Part shown: one piece after another, positions 10,041 through 19,045 of the stretch
Position numbering within the stretch: position 1 is the first letter of the stretch
Layout of the letters: every line of letters begins with the position of its first letter
From: an uncultured Pseudodesulfovibrio sp.
GTDB lineage: Bacteria; Desulfobacterota; Desulfovibrionia; Desulfovibrionales; Desulfovibrionaceae
Direction of reading: 5' to 3'
DNA: 64,000 bases
Assembly: GCF_963677845.1 (NCBI RefSeq)
Contig: NZ_OY782498.1
Location: 1,367,518-1,431,517, forward strand
Notes under the pieces: model-generated
Told to the model about the DNA's origin: nothing
The model's input: only the letters and a program-made list of their open reading frames with translations
Databases searched by the model: none
Translations under genes and position numbers: made by a program

Positions 10041-10076
10041 AAAAGCGCTGATTAGTATATTGACCAGCGCTTTTCT
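10041..10076. terminator. Bidirectional terminator between rarA and the glycosyltransferase
   Basis: Ten-base arms, AAAAGCGCTG and CAGCGCTTTT, enclose a 14-base AT-rich loop. They are T-flanked on both strands and lie between two convergent genes. Confidence 0.8.
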
Positions 10077-10097
10077 TCATTTGTTACTTTAAGAAAA

Positions 10098-11369
10098 TCA
10101 TAGTCGGGATTTATACAATTTTTGCCACTCATCAAGAAAAAGAATTGCGGTATCGAGGTCGGAGAGCTTTCCTTGTTGCTGACGAACTGCCCAGACAAGA
10201 TCTTCAAAAGATACATTTTCGGGAAGGCCTAGTTGTCCGAGCAATTTGCGAATATCCGTTTCCAGTTCCGGTGGATAATCTGCGGCGAATAAGGATGAGG
10301 CAGACTTGGGTTTTGGCCACCCAGGAATACGGTTTGCCGTGAATTCCATGAGCGTTTGCATACGTTTGGCATAGGTATGCTCCCGAAGCACCCGTGTGCG
10401 ACTTTTGGCTGCATATTCTTTGCGCTCATCGGGTTTGTTCAGGAAATATTCTATCTTTTCAGTGAATTCCGACATGCTTGTGAATGTTGCTAGTTCATCG
10501 TCGTTGAAAGCGTCATCCATGAGACTGCGTTTATCCACCAGTTGAAATGCGCCGCAGGCCGCTAATTCGAATGTCCGTGGATTGATGAAGTCTCCACCCG
10601 TGACCAATTCTTCCGTTTGGACGCTGGAATGCAGATTCAAATTGATGGCGGTCGCGTTGAATATTTTAACGCAATCTTCCGATGAAATACGCGCTCCTTT
10701 GAGTTGTACCAACGGTTCCAGTACATGGTCTCCTTCCCATTCGGTTCCCCAGATTTTTAAGTCAAATTTGACTAATTCCCTGAAGGCTACCCTGCGATTA
10801 GGATAGCCTGCACCCATGAATGAGATGTCAGAACCGAATTTACGGTGTTCGACAGGTGATAAGTCTGACGGTTTGTGAAAATCGGGTTGAGCGGCAAGTG
10901 GAAGATAAAGCACGTTGGACTGTCCTACTGATGCAAGATCCTCAAAGAATTTACCTTTTTGAATGACTGCGAAAATGTCATACAAAGGCGCAAACGCTTT
11001 CCAATAAGTGAAAAGTCGATAGTCTTCCACAAACCACATGGCCGTGACAACGCCGTCTCTACGAAGTCTTTTAAGTGCCTGTCGATTGAGTGGGGCTTGA
11101 GCCATGGATAAAACCATGTCGGGTTCAAAGGTTTCGACCTTGGCCAGTACGGATTGGCTGGCAACATTCAAGAAGGAATTCTGCAAATAATCCAATCTGT
11201 CAGAAGTCACCTTGAGGTTGTTTAAGGAGTCGTAAGCAGGATAAAAATCCGGTGCTTCAAAGACTTCAACCAGATGGCCTTCTTCCTTGAGCGCTGAGGC
11301 CACGTATCGGCCAATGGAAAGAGATCCGCCATATAAGGGCAGAATGACAAGTATGCGTAAACTATCCAT
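10098..11369 (-). CDS. CgeB-like glycosyltransferase
   Basis: A 423-residue two-domain (GT-B) glycosyltransferase. The N-terminal Rossmann part starts LRILVILPLYGGS. The C-terminal half has FGSDISFMGAGYPNRR and a nucleotide-sugar region, NPRTFELAACGAFQLV, as in CgeB/YkvP-type enzymes. It probably acts on a surface or flagellar glycan, but the substrate is not readable. The ATG at 11369 has a GGA element about 7 bases upstream and overlaps the previous stop; ATG 11381 is an alternative. It is co-transcribed with the GT9 gene. Confidence 0.75.
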   Translation of the reverse strand: MDSLRILVILPLYGGSLSIGRYVASALKEEGHLVEVFEAPDFYPAYDSLNNLKVTSDRLDYLQNSFLNVASQSVLAKVETFEPDMVLSMAQAPLNRQALKRLRRDGVVTAMWFVEDYRLFTYWKAFAPLYDIFAVIQKGKFFEDLASVGQSNVLYLPLAAQPDFHKPSDLSPVEHRKFGSDISFMGAGYPNRRVAFRELVKFDLKIWGTEWEGDHVLEPLVQLKGARISSEDCVKIFNATAINLNLHSSVQTEELVTGGDFINPRTFELAACGAFQLVDKRSLMDDAFNDDELATFTSMSEFTEKIEYFLNKPDERKEYAAKSRTRVLREHTYAKRMQTLMEFTANRIPGWPKPKSASSLFAADYPPELETDIRKLLGQLGLPENVSFEDLVWAVRQQQGKLSDLDTAILFLDEWQKLYKSRL

Positions 11370-12624
11370 TGATTTTTCCATTGTTTTCGAAATTTTGTGG
11401 AGTCGTCATCCAGTCTTTTTCCCGATAGAATTCTTGAGCAAATAAATGCTCTTTTTCGAAGCATTCAGATCCTTCCCCCGTAAGATACTGGTGAATGAAG
11501 TGTCTGAAAATCGTTCGTTGGCTATCGTCTTTGTCTACACCGGCAAACGGGATATAAATTTGTCCTAAAGCGTCGAAACCGGATTTAAATCCGATAAGTC
11601 CTTCAGGTGCATGTTCTTTTTTCTGTGTGACCAGAAAACGCTGGAATTCTGGTGAAGTAAAAGGAGAAATACATTTAACTCCATTATCACACGGCTTGGT
11701 TTCCAGGCATGGGAGGCAGTCTGTTATACCTTGATACACAGTGTGCCCCACACCATAAGGACCGGTTTCAAAGCACCATGCCGAAGACAGGAAAAATGCC
11801 GTAACCGGCGTTCCTAGATGGGCGGCAAGATGCATGGTTCCTGTGTCGGGAGTCAGCAGCATGTCGAATGAGCCGACAATATCGACAAGGTCGTTCCAGT
11901 TTGTTTTGCCTGCCAGGTTTTGTGTTTTGGTTTGAAGTGAAGGTGGTAAGTTTTTGAGAACCGCTTGCCCCGCTGCTTGCTCCGCTTTTCCGCCGAGCAG
12001 AATAATCGAGTCTGCTTTCTGGGAGGCTCCAAATGTTGCTGAAATGGTCGCAAGAAGTTGGGGTGGTAATGAGCGACGAGATTCGCGTCCTGCGAGCACA
12101 ATACCAATTCCCCCGCCTTTGGGAGTGGCTGGTGGATTAACGTCGGTTGGTGCAATCATATCCGGGCAATAACCAGCCCAGAAGTCGACAAGGTTCATAC
12201 CCAAACGTCGTAGACTAGACCAGCGCATGGCCATGGCGGGCCAAGTGCCAGTCATCTCCTGTCCATTGTGCCAAGAATACCCTTCCACTTTATCCGGGGG
12301 AAATAATGCGGCCAGTCGAAAGTTAAGTCCTGAAAAATTGAGGTTGTAGACGGTGTCGAAGTCAATTGCTTGCAATTCGGCAAAAGCCCGCCGGTTTTCA
12401 ACGAGCATTTTTAGGAGTGCTGTTGAGGCGTCCAGGCCGGTCCCATGCGCTGTAATCGAATGTACGACAGCATCAGGATAAACCAATTGTGCCAACGATT
12501 TCAGAGAAGTGTCCACACAGAGATGCACCACACCGTCGTTTCGTGCGGAAAGAGTCGTAACAAGCCGTTTTGTTTGGATAAGGTCTCCGAAACGGGCCAG
12601 CTGTATAACAAGATAGTTTTTCAT
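11362..12624 (-). CDS. Glycosyltransferase family 9 (heptosyltransferase-like)
   Basis: A 420-residue protein resembling ADP-heptose:LPS heptosyltransferases. It has the opening YLVIQLARFGDLIQTKRL, the mid segment GIGIVLAGRESRRSLPP and the nucleotide-sugar site LLTPDTGTMHLAAHLGTP. A late Cys-containing stretch, TDCLPCLETKPC, resembles that of heptosyltransferases in delta-proteobacteria. The ATG at 12624 is chosen because homology starts there; an upstream in-frame ATG at 12663 adds 13 unlikely residues. It overlaps the downstream CgeB-like gene, so the pair forms a small glycan operon divergent from the tetrapyrrole operon. Confidence 0.8.
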   Translation of the reverse strand: MKNYLVIQLARFGDLIQTKRLVTTLSARNDGVVHLCVDTSLKSLAQLVYPDAVVHSITAHGTGLDASTALLKMLVENRRAFAELQAIDFDTVYNLNFSGLNFRLAALFPPDKVEGYSWHNGQEMTGTWPAMAMRWSSLRRLGMNLVDFWAGYCPDMIAPTDVNPPATPKGGGIGIVLAGRESRRSLPPQLLATISATFGASQKADSIILLGGKAEQAAGQAVLKNLPPSLQTKTQNLAGKTNWNDLVDIVGSFDMLLTPDTGTMHLAAHLGTPVTAFFLSSAWCFETGPYGVGHTVYQGITDCLPCLETKPCDNGVKCISPFTSPEFQRFLVTQKKEHAPEGLIGFKSGFDALGQIYIPFAGVDKDDSQRTIFRHFIHQYLTGEGSECFEKEHLFAQEFYREKDWMTTPQNFENNGKING

Positions 12625-12728
12625 TCGTATTTTCACGGCGTCAAAAATGTATCGTAACTTCAATGATTATTGCAAGAACCGGGCAATTTCTCATTTTACA
12701 TGTCCCTGCGCATTGGTTATCAAGAGTC

Positions 12729-13406
12729 ATGCGATATTACCCGATCTTTTTGAATCTGGAAAACAAAGCGTGCCTTGTTGTCGGTGCAGGCGGGGTTGGC
12801 AAACGGAAAATTCAGTCCTTGCTTGATTCCGGAGCCGGTCATGTGACCATCGTCGATACCTGTGAAGTTGACGTTGAAATGGAATCGATTTTAGGGGCGG
12901 ATACTGCGACTTATCAGTGTCGTGAATTTGTTGAGAGTGATCTTGATGATAAATTTTTGGTGATTGCCTGTACTTCATCTGAGGCGGTGAACCAGCGCAT
13001 CAGTAAGCTTTGCGCGGATCGTAACGTTTTGTGTAATGTTGCTGATCAACCTGAAAAATGCAGTTTTATTGTTCCGGCTACCATTAAGCGTGGCGACCTG
13101 ACCATAGCCATCTCAACAGCAGGCCAAAGTCCTGCTATGGCAAAGTGTATTCGTAAAGATTTACAGGAAAGTTTTGGTGATGAATATGCCGTTCTCCTGT
13201 CGCTTATGGGCCGTATTCGTCCGTTGATACTTGGCCTTGGACAAGAAACAAAACAGAATACTGCGGTTTTTCGATCTTTGGTTAATTCGAATTTATTGGT
13301 AGCTATAAAGAACAAGAACCTTGACGCTGCCAGGGAAATACTTAAAGAATCTTTGCCCGAACCGTTGTACGCCAACATCCCGGAGATACTTGATGGGCTT
13401 ATTTGA
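12729..13406 (+). CDS. Precorrin-2 dehydrogenase / siroheme synthase N-terminal domain protein
   Basis: A 225-residue NAD-binding protein of the CysG-N/Met8/SirC type. It begins YYPIFLNLENKACLVVGAGGVGKRK, with the Rossmann glycine motif split around residues 17-25. The middle FIVPATIKRGDLTIAISTAGQSPAMAK is the family hallmark. It oxidises precorrin-2 to sirohydrochlorin, the branch compound for siroheme and, in sulfate reducers, for the alternative heme route. The ATG at 12729 is preferred over one at 12663. It overlaps the CcsA-like gene by 14 bases, and hemA follows. Confidence 0.88.
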   Translation: MRYYPIFLNLENKACLVVGAGGVGKRKIQSLLDSGAGHVTIVDTCEVDVEMESILGADTATYQCREFVESDLDDKFLVIACTSSEAVNQRISKLCADRNVLCNVADQPEKCSFIVPATIKRGDLTIAISTAGQSPAMAKCIRKDLQESFGDEYAVLLSLMGRIRPLILGLGQETKQNTAVFRSLVNSNLLVAIKNKNLDAAREILKESLPEPLYANIPEILDGLI

Positions 13407-14205
13407 TATGCTCCATATTTTTATTATCGCACTGTATGCGCTTGGCACCGTGCTTTTTTTGACCGGAATTACCGCCGGTAACGAAAAGCTTAAAAGGATT
13501 GCCATATGGCTTGCTGTTATTGGTTTTACTTTTAACACCATAGACTTAGGGGTAATCCTCACAAGTGATCCCACCGCGCTCAGCGGGGGGACATTCTATT
13601 TTAATATTTTGGCTTGGAGCGTTTTGGCCATTTACTTTTTCCTTTGGTGGCGGTTGCGGCTTGAATTTTTGGCGATCACTGCCTTGCCGCTGGCTTTGCT
13701 TTTGTTTGTGTCATCCATGGCTTTGGGAGGTATTCGGGTAATCATGCCTCCTCAATTGACAGCTCTCTTTTTTGGTTTACACATAGGGTCCCTTGTGCTG
13801 ACACTTGGAGCGCTCATGATGGCTTTGGGAGCCGGTGTTGCCTTCATTTACTACAATCGAAAACTGAAGACCAAGGCGGGCCTTGCCAGCATGGGAAGCG
13901 CTGTTCCCTCTTTGGAGAAGTTTGATACTGTGAATCGATGGGCTGTGGCCATTGGATTTCCTTTGTATACGCTGGGGCTTTTTTCCACGTTCTTTTGGTA
14001 CTGGATCGCACCCAACAAGGAATTTACTTGGGATATTATGAAAATCGGTTCTTTAGCCGTTTGGTTCCTTTATGCATTTCTTTTTCATCAACGAATTGTA
14101 TTGGGGTGGCGCGGTCGTAAACCCGCCATTCTTGCCATTTGGGTTTTTGTCGGCATGTGCATTTCCCTTATACATCACACCATCACTTTTCGAGTAATGC
14201 CATGA
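13393..14205 (+). CDS. CcsA/HemX-type cytochrome c assembly membrane protein
   Basis: A 270-residue polytopic protein with about eight hydrophobic helices. A Trp-rich motif lies near the end, and conserved histidines are seen at LHIFII, LHIGSL and LIHHTITF, as in CcsA/HemX/YpjD proteins. Those proteins handle heme for cytochrome c maturation or stabilise HemA. Sitting between a siroheme enzyme and hemA, the HemX role is plausible (inference). ATG 13393 overlaps the upstream stop; ATG 13408 is an alternative. Its stop overlaps the hemA start (ATGA). Confidence 0.82.
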   Translation: MGLFDMLHIFIIALYALGTVLFLTGITAGNEKLKRIAIWLAVIGFTFNTIDLGVILTSDPTALSGGTFYFNILAWSVLAIYFFLWWRLRLEFLAITALPLALLLFVSSMALGGIRVIMPPQLTALFFGLHIGSLVLTLGALMMALGAGVAFIYYNRKLKTKAGLASMGSAVPSLEKFDTVNRWAVAIGFPLYTLGLFSTFFWYWIAPNKEFTWDIMKIGSLAVWFLYAFLFHQRIVLGWRGRKPAILAIWVFVGMCISLIHHTITFRVMP

Positions 14206-15575
14206 ACAGACAAATTATTCTTATAGGTCTTAACCACCGGACTGCCGGTGTTGATGTGCGTGAAAAATTCGCTCTGACTGATGTGGAGAATTTTGAGCAG
14301 GGACTGATGGCACATTGTCCTGTGCTTGAATGTATGGCCCTCTCCACTTGTAACAGGGTGGAGATTATTGCTGTTGCCAAAAATATATCCAAACGAGAAG
14401 TTGTTGATTCGATAATTCAATATTGGGCTGCCATCTGTAAAGGCGACCCTGCTTTGCTTTTGGATAATACCTACAACTATTCTGGCCTTGAGGCTGTGAA
14501 GCACGTTTTTTCTGTCGCTAGTAGTCTGGATTCCATGGTTATGGGTGAGCCGCAGATCCTCGGTCAGCTTAAAGATGCATACCGGGCCGCTGTAGCTAAG
14601 GGGACAGCCAAAACCATTGTAAATCGCTTGCTTCATAAATCTTTTTCCGTTGCCAAGCGTATTCGCACCGAAACGGCCATTGCCTCCAGTGCCGTCTCCA
14701 TCAGTTTTGCCGCAGTAGAGTTGGCGCGCAAGATTTTTGGTGATCTGGAAGGCACCAAGGCTATGCTTGTAGGTGCTGGTGAAATGGCAGAGCTGGCTGC
14801 AACGCATCTACTGCGTAATGGTGTTCAGGATGTTATTATTGCCAATCGGACGCTTTCTCGCGCTAAAGAGTTGGCGGACAATCTTGGTGGCGAACCTATT
14901 CAGATTGAAAATATGCCGGATCGTTTGCATGAAGTTGATATCGTCATTAGTTCAACAGGCTCCCCGGTTGCTGTAATCAAGGCCAAGGACGTCAAATCCG
15001 TCCTCAAGCGGCGTAAAAACAAGCCCATGTTTTTCATCGACATTGCAGTGCCCCGTGATATCGACCCTGACGTCAATATTTTGGACAACGTATATCTTTA
15101 CGATATTGATGACCTCAAAGAGGTTGTTGAAGATAATATGGCGCAACGTCACGAAGAAGCCGCCAAGGCCAGAACTGTCGTTGACCTCGAAACAGATACT
15201 TTTGGTAATTGGCTGCATTCGTTGAATCTTCAGCCGACCATTGTCGACTTGGTGGAAAAGACCGAAGACGTGGCACATCGGGAATTGAATAAGACGTTGA
15301 AAAGGATTGGTCAGGTGGATGAAAAGACGCGGAACGCGTTGGAAACACTTGTTCTTTCCGTGGCTCATAAATCCATGCATGAACCGATTTGTTTCCTGAA
15401 ACGTCGGACTCAAGAAGAAGGTTCCGCCGAACGATTCATCGATTTGGCGCGGCGAATGTTCAATCTGGATGATGAATCTATCCCCGCAGAAGCCCATCTT
15501 GATCGAAAGAGTAGCACCTGTTCGGCAGAAGACATCAATGATCTTATTGAAGCATCAAAGAACAAGGAACAATAA
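14202..15575 (+). CDS. hemA: Glutamyl-tRNA reductase
   Basis: A 457-residue HemA, the NADPH enzyme making glutamate-1-semialdehyde as the first step of tetrapyrrole synthesis. The N-terminal GLNHRTAGVDVREKF and the catalytic Cys in LSTCNRVE (about residue 50) are intact. GEPQILGQLKDAY and the nucleotide fold VGAGEMAELAATHL follow. A C-terminal dimerisation helix region is present, ending in a slightly long tail. The true start is ATG 14202, overlapping the CcsA-like stop. The next gene begins on its last base. Confidence 0.96.
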   Translation: MNRQIILIGLNHRTAGVDVREKFALTDVENFEQGLMAHCPVLECMALSTCNRVEIIAVAKNISKREVVDSIIQYWAAICKGDPALLLDNTYNYSGLEAVKHVFSVASSLDSMVMGEPQILGQLKDAYRAAVAKGTAKTIVNRLLHKSFSVAKRIRTETAIASSAVSISFAAVELARKIFGDLEGTKAMLVGAGEMAELAATHLLRNGVQDVIIANRTLSRAKELADNLGGEPIQIENMPDRLHEVDIVISSTGSPVAVIKAKDVKSVLKRRKNKPMFFIDIAVPRDIDPDVNILDNVYLYDIDDLKEVVEDNMAQRHEEAAKARTVVDLETDTFGNWLHSLNLQPTIVDLVEKTEDVAHRELNKTLKRIGQVDEKTRNALETLVLSVAHKSMHEPICFLKRRTQEEGSAERFIDLARRMFNLDDESIPAEAHLDRKSSTCSAEDINDLIEASKNKEQ

Positions 15576-15922
15576 TGCGTAGTTATCTGATAGAAGATTT
15601 GGTCGACAAGGATTATCAGGCTGTTGTTGCCGCTTTTGAGGAACTGGGATTCAGAGGACCTCTTGATGGCATCTATTATCTGCCTTTGCCTGTCGAATTG
15701 TTGCAGCGTGAACAACAAGATCACCAGGAAGAATGTGGTCCGTATTTTATGGCTCTCGAATGTATTGAAAAAGAAGATGAAAACGTTTTGAAATTGGAAT
15801 TGTTGGTTCGCGGAAGACAGAAGATGCGTTGCTCCTGTATCTCATACGCCACCCCGGACCAACGAGCTCATATGCTTGAGTATTTGGACCAATTTATCGA
15901 TGAATTGGAAATTTCTATCTAG
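15575..15922 (+). CDS. Conserved small acidic protein of the hemA operon, function unknown
   Basis: A 115-residue acidic, soluble-looking protein. There is no signal peptide or membrane helix. It has three cysteines (ECGPY, LECIE, RCSCIS, the last a Cys-X-Cys pair) and the mix of short strands and helices of a small alpha/beta domain. The start overlaps the last base of the hemA stop (TAATG), and tilS begins 2 bases after its stop, so it is translated within one operon. I do not recognise the family. A regulator or stabiliser of HemA is possible but unproven. Confidence 0.7.
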   Translation: MRSYLIEDLVDKDYQAVVAAFEELGFRGPLDGIYYLPLPVELLQREQQDHQEECGPYFMALECIEKEDENVLKLELLVRGRQKMRCSCISYATPDQRAHMLEYLDQFIDELEISI

Positions 15923-15924
15923 TT

Positions 15925-16935
15925 ATGTTCAGTGTGCCTGAAAATTTTCCTGCTACGCTTCAGGATCTTTTGCCAAAATGGGCACACTTTTGTTTGTATG
16001 TTGAAAAGTTCATAACCCGTGAATTAAAACAGGAACTTTCTGGGAAACACCTTCTTATAGGTTTTTCTGGTGGTGTCGATTCTACCGCCCTGCTTCTTGT
16101 TCTTCACTACCTTTCTCAAAGAAATGATTTTCAGCTGACGGCAGCCCACTTGAATCATCAGTTACGCCCTGAGGCGGATGATGATGCTCAATGGTGTTCA
16201 TCTTTTTGTGATTTTCTTGGTGTTGAGTGTGTGGTCGAATCCAGAAATATTGGGGCTTTTGCAGAAAAAAAAGGCGTCGGACTTGAAGAAGCTGGACGTA
16301 ATGCCCGTTACGCATTGTTTCAGAATGTGAAAAATGACACAGGCGCAGATTACATCGTTTTGGGACATCAATTGGATGATCTCAGTGAAGATGTTGTAAT
16401 GCGTCTTATTCGAGGGACAGGATGGCCCGGATTGTCAGGTATGGCTGGGTATGACCCTCAGCGCTCTCTTATACGTCCCCTACTTTTGATTCCAAAATCC
16501 ACATTGATTGCTTTTGTTACCCAAACAGGTGTTGAATGGCGTGAAGATGCGTCGAATAACGAATTGAACTGGACTCGCAATCGAGTTCGGAACGAAATTC
16601 TTCCACTTATTCAAAAAGAAAATCCTAATTTTTGGCAATCCGTGAGCCGTTTGTGGAAAATCGGTCGTATTGAGCAGGATTATTGGCAATCTATGGCGTC
16701 TTTCTCTTCGGAAATTCTAGAAAATGATTTTCTAAAGACTGCTCATCAAGCACTCCGTCTTCGGTTATACAAGTCATGTCTTGATCAACTTGGTTCGGGT
16801 CAGGTTTTAGCTGATTCACTATTTAAACTTGATGAAGCATGGCAGGATAAAAAAGTTGGATCTACTTTTCAGTTTCCCGGTGAAAAGACTGCGACAATTA
16901 CTGCCGCAGGTGTGGTTTTCGCCTGCACCCATTGA
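15925..16935 (+). CDS. tilS: tRNA(Ile)-lysidine synthase
   Basis: A 336-residue N-type ATP pyrophosphatase. The PP-loop SGGVDS is at residues 48-53, and HLNHQLRPEAD and GHQLDDLSEDVVMRLIRG follow, all typical of TilS. It modifies the CAU anticodon of tRNA-Ile2 to lysidine so that it reads AUA. It is shorter than E. coli TilS; the C-terminal substrate-recognition domain is reduced. It is the last gene of the tetrapyrrole operon. Confidence 0.92.
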   Translation: MFSVPENFPATLQDLLPKWAHFCLYVEKFITRELKQELSGKHLLIGFSGGVDSTALLLVLHYLSQRNDFQLTAAHLNHQLRPEADDDAQWCSSFCDFLGVECVVESRNIGAFAEKKGVGLEEAGRNARYALFQNVKNDTGADYIVLGHQLDDLSEDVVMRLIRGTGWPGLSGMAGYDPQRSLIRPLLLIPKSTLIAFVTQTGVEWREDASNNELNWTRNRVRNEILPLIQKENPNFWQSVSRLWKIGRIEQDYWQSMASFSSEILENDFLKTAHQALRLRLYKSCLDQLGSGQVLADSLFKLDEAWQDKKVGSTFQFPGEKTATITAAGVVFACTH

Positions 16936-16985
16936 CTTCCGCAACTCCCCGGTATAAGAGCATGTGATCTTTTGCACAATGTGCT

Positions 16986-17014
16986 GAAGCGTCATGCAGG
17001 CGCTTCGCTTTCTT
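16986..17014 (+). terminator. Possible weak terminator or leader hairpin between tilS and adk
   Basis: Six-base arms, GAAGCG (16986) and CGCTTC (17001), lie 50 bases after tilS and are followed by a T-rich stretch. They are about 20 bases ahead of the strong adk ribosome site AGGAGGAG. It could end the upstream transcript or be part of the adk leader. Confidence 0.35.
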
Positions 17015-17033
17015 ATCATCAGGAGGAGTTATT

Positions 17034-17699
17034 ATGAATATTCTGATTTTCGGCCCCAACGGCTCCGGTAAAGGCACCCAGGGTACCCTGGCCAAAGACA
17101 AGTACGGTCTGGATCACATTGAATCCGGTGCAATTTTCCGCAAGCATATCGGCGGCGGCACCGAACTCGGCATGAAAGCCAAGGAATTCATCAACAAGGG
17201 CGAACTCGTTCCTGATGATATCACCATCCCCATGGTTTTGGATGTACTGTCCAGCTCCAAGGACGGCTGGCTGCTCGACGGTTTCCCCCGCTCTTTGGTT
17301 CAGGGCGAAAAGCTTTGGGAAGCTTTGCAGAAAGACGGAGAGAAGCTCGATTACGTTATCGAAATCAAGTTGCCTCGTGAAATTGCAAAGGGTCGTATCA
17401 TGGGTCGTCGTCTGTGCGAAAACAACCCGAATCACCCCAACAATGTTGGTATCCCGGTTATCGCTCCTGACGGTGACAAGTGCCGCGTCTGTGGTGGTGC
17501 TCTGTCAGCTCGCGACGACGATCAGGACGAAGCTGCAATCGACGTGCGTCATAATATCTACTACGATGAAGAGACCGGCACCATGGCTGCTTGTAACTTC
17601 TACAAGAATATGAAAGACGGTGGGTTCAAGTTCATCGAATTGAACGGTGAAGATTCCATCGACGCTATCAAAGATTATCTGATGAGCCAGCTCGTCTAG
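17034..17699 (+). CDS. adk: Adenylate kinase with metal-binding LID
   Basis: A 221-residue adenylate kinase (ATP + AMP to 2 ADP). The P-loop is GPNGSGKGT at residues 7-15, and the AMP/NMP region has LDGFPRS. The LID carries Cys128, His134, Cys150 and Cys153, the exact Cys-X5-His-X15-Cys-X2-Cys spacing described for the Zn/Co/Fe-binding adenylate kinase of Desulfovibrio gigas. Most bacterial zinc forms use four Cys, or three Cys and an Asp. A very strong AGGAGGAG ribosome site and a terminator right behind it suggest a highly expressed single gene. Confidence 0.95.
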   Translation: MNILIFGPNGSGKGTQGTLAKDKYGLDHIESGAIFRKHIGGGTELGMKAKEFINKGELVPDDITIPMVLDVLSSSKDGWLLDGFPRSLVQGEKLWEALQKDGEKLDYVIEIKLPREIAKGRIMGRRLCENNPNHPNNVGIPVIAPDGDKCRVCGGALSARDDDQDEAAIDVRHNIYYDEETGTMAACNFYKNMKDGGFKFIELNGEDSIDAIKDYLMSQLV

Positions 17700-17720
17700 A
17701 TCAGTTTATTGTAAGAGATT

Positions 17721-17757
17721 AAGCCTCTTCCACTTTTTGTGGAAGAGGCTTTTTTTA
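17721..17757 (+). terminator. Terminator of adk
   Basis: The stem AGCCTCTTCCAC / GTGGAAGAGGCT with a TTTTT loop is followed by a run of T, 20 bases after the adk stop. Confidence 0.92.
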
Positions 17758-17911
17758 TGCGTTACATGGCCTTTTAAGTTGTGCTGAGCTGATGTTGTAA
17801 ACTCTTTTTATATGCTTTAAGAAAGCCATCTCTTTTGAGGAGGCCTGTTTGATCATACGATTTTATTTTGATTTTCCTGATTCTCAAGTTGGATTAGCTA
17901 TGCATTATATA

Positions 17912-17946
17912 TAAAAAAGGGAAGGACCATATGGCCCTTCCCTTTT
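17912..17946 (-). terminator. Terminator of the secD-secF transcript
   Basis: The stem GGGAAGGACCAT / ATGGCCCTTCCC carries one G-U type mismatch. Read on the minus strand it is followed by a T run, starting about 20 bases past the secF stop. Confidence 0.85.
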
Positions 17947-17967
17947 TGTTTGTATTGTATTGAAGAC

Positions 17968-19035
17968 TTATGCTTCAGCTTCCTGCAAATCAGCAGCTCC
18001 AGGGCCAAATCCAAGCAGGATCGGGCTGGCGACAAAGATGGAGGAATAGGTACCCACACCAACGCCGATGAGCAGAGCCAGGGCGAAGTCATGGATAACG
18101 CTGCCGCCCAGTACGAACAGGCAGAAGACAACCAACAAGGTCGTTACTGATGTCATAATTGTACGCGACAGGGTTTGGTTTACTGCGGTGTTGATAACCG
18201 AGGCGAACGTGGTGTTGCCTTTGCGGGCATTGTTGTTTTCACGGATACGGTCAAAGACAATGATGGTGTCATTGAGTGAATATCCAATGATGGTCAACAG
18301 CGCTGCGATAATAGTCAGGTCGAATTCTTTGCCAAGTATGGAAAAGATGCCGACCGTAATCGCCACGTCGTGTATAAGTGCTGCAACCGCCCCTAGAGCG
18401 TAGTTGAGTTTTAAGTACCAGCATAAACCGACGGTGATAACGAGTGCGGCAATGATCAGCCACCCCATTTCAACACCGAGCAGACCGATACCGTATACGC
18501 CGAAGCCCAGAGCCGCAGCCATGACGCCTGCAACAGTCCATCTTTGTTCGAAACGGCCAGAGATGTACACAGCAATGAGAAGAACTGCGTAGAACAGTGC
18601 TTCTAGAGCTTTTGTTCGCAAATCCGCGCCAACTTTGGGGCCGACCATTTCGAGACGTTGTATCTCAAAATGTGCACCATCAAGGTTGCTTGATAATGCG
18701 CTGGTTACCCTGCTTCTCACATCTTCTGAAGTGATGTTGGAGCTTGAGGTGCGAATCAGGTATTCATGATCGCCTTCCAGACCCAAGGTCTGAACGACAA
18801 GGCCGGGCAATTCAACGCCACTTACGGCGCTTTTGACCATTTCTACATCTGTGGTTTTATCGATCTTTACCTGGACGATCATGCCGCCAGCGAAATCGAT
18901 GCCGTACTTGGGGCCACCCTTGATGAGAAGGGAGCCAAGACCGGCCAGGATGATAACCGCTGAAATAGCAAAGGCGATCTTCCTGAGTCCGATGAAGTCT
19001 ATTTTGGTATCAGGTTTGATTATTTGAAGTCCCAT
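17968..19035 (-). CDS. secF: Protein-export membrane protein SecF
   Basis: A 355-residue RND-type protein. One N-terminal helix is followed by a periplasmic domain opening with GIDFAGGMIVQV. A block of five helices has the family motif ALIHDVAITVG, and GYSLNDTIIVFDRIREN comes after. It works with SecD to pull translocated proteins into the periplasm using the proton or sodium gradient. It starts 10 bases after secD. A charged tail, LLGFGPGAADLQ, ends the protein. Confidence 0.96.
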   Translation of the reverse strand: MGLQIIKPDTKIDFIGLRKIAFAISAVIILAGLGSLLIKGGPKYGIDFAGGMIVQVKIDKTTDVEMVKSAVSGVELPGLVVQTLGLEGDHEYLIRTSSSNITSEDVRSRVTSALSSNLDGAHFEIQRLEMVGPKVGADLRTKALEALFYAVLLIAVYISGRFEQRWTVAGVMAAALGFGVYGIGLLGVEMGWLIIAALVITVGLCWYLKLNYALGAVAALIHDVAITVGIFSILGKEFDLTIIAALLTIIGYSLNDTIIVFDRIRENNNARKGNTTFASVINTAVNQTLSRTIMTSVTTLLVVFCLFVLGGSVIHDFALALLIGVGVGTYSSIFVASPILLGFGPGAADLQEAEA

Positions 19036-19045
19036 TGTCTTCCCC

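Noticed and set aside
17758-17911. Gap between the adk and secF terminators
   Set aside because: Searched for small genes and RNA structure; nothing supportable seen.
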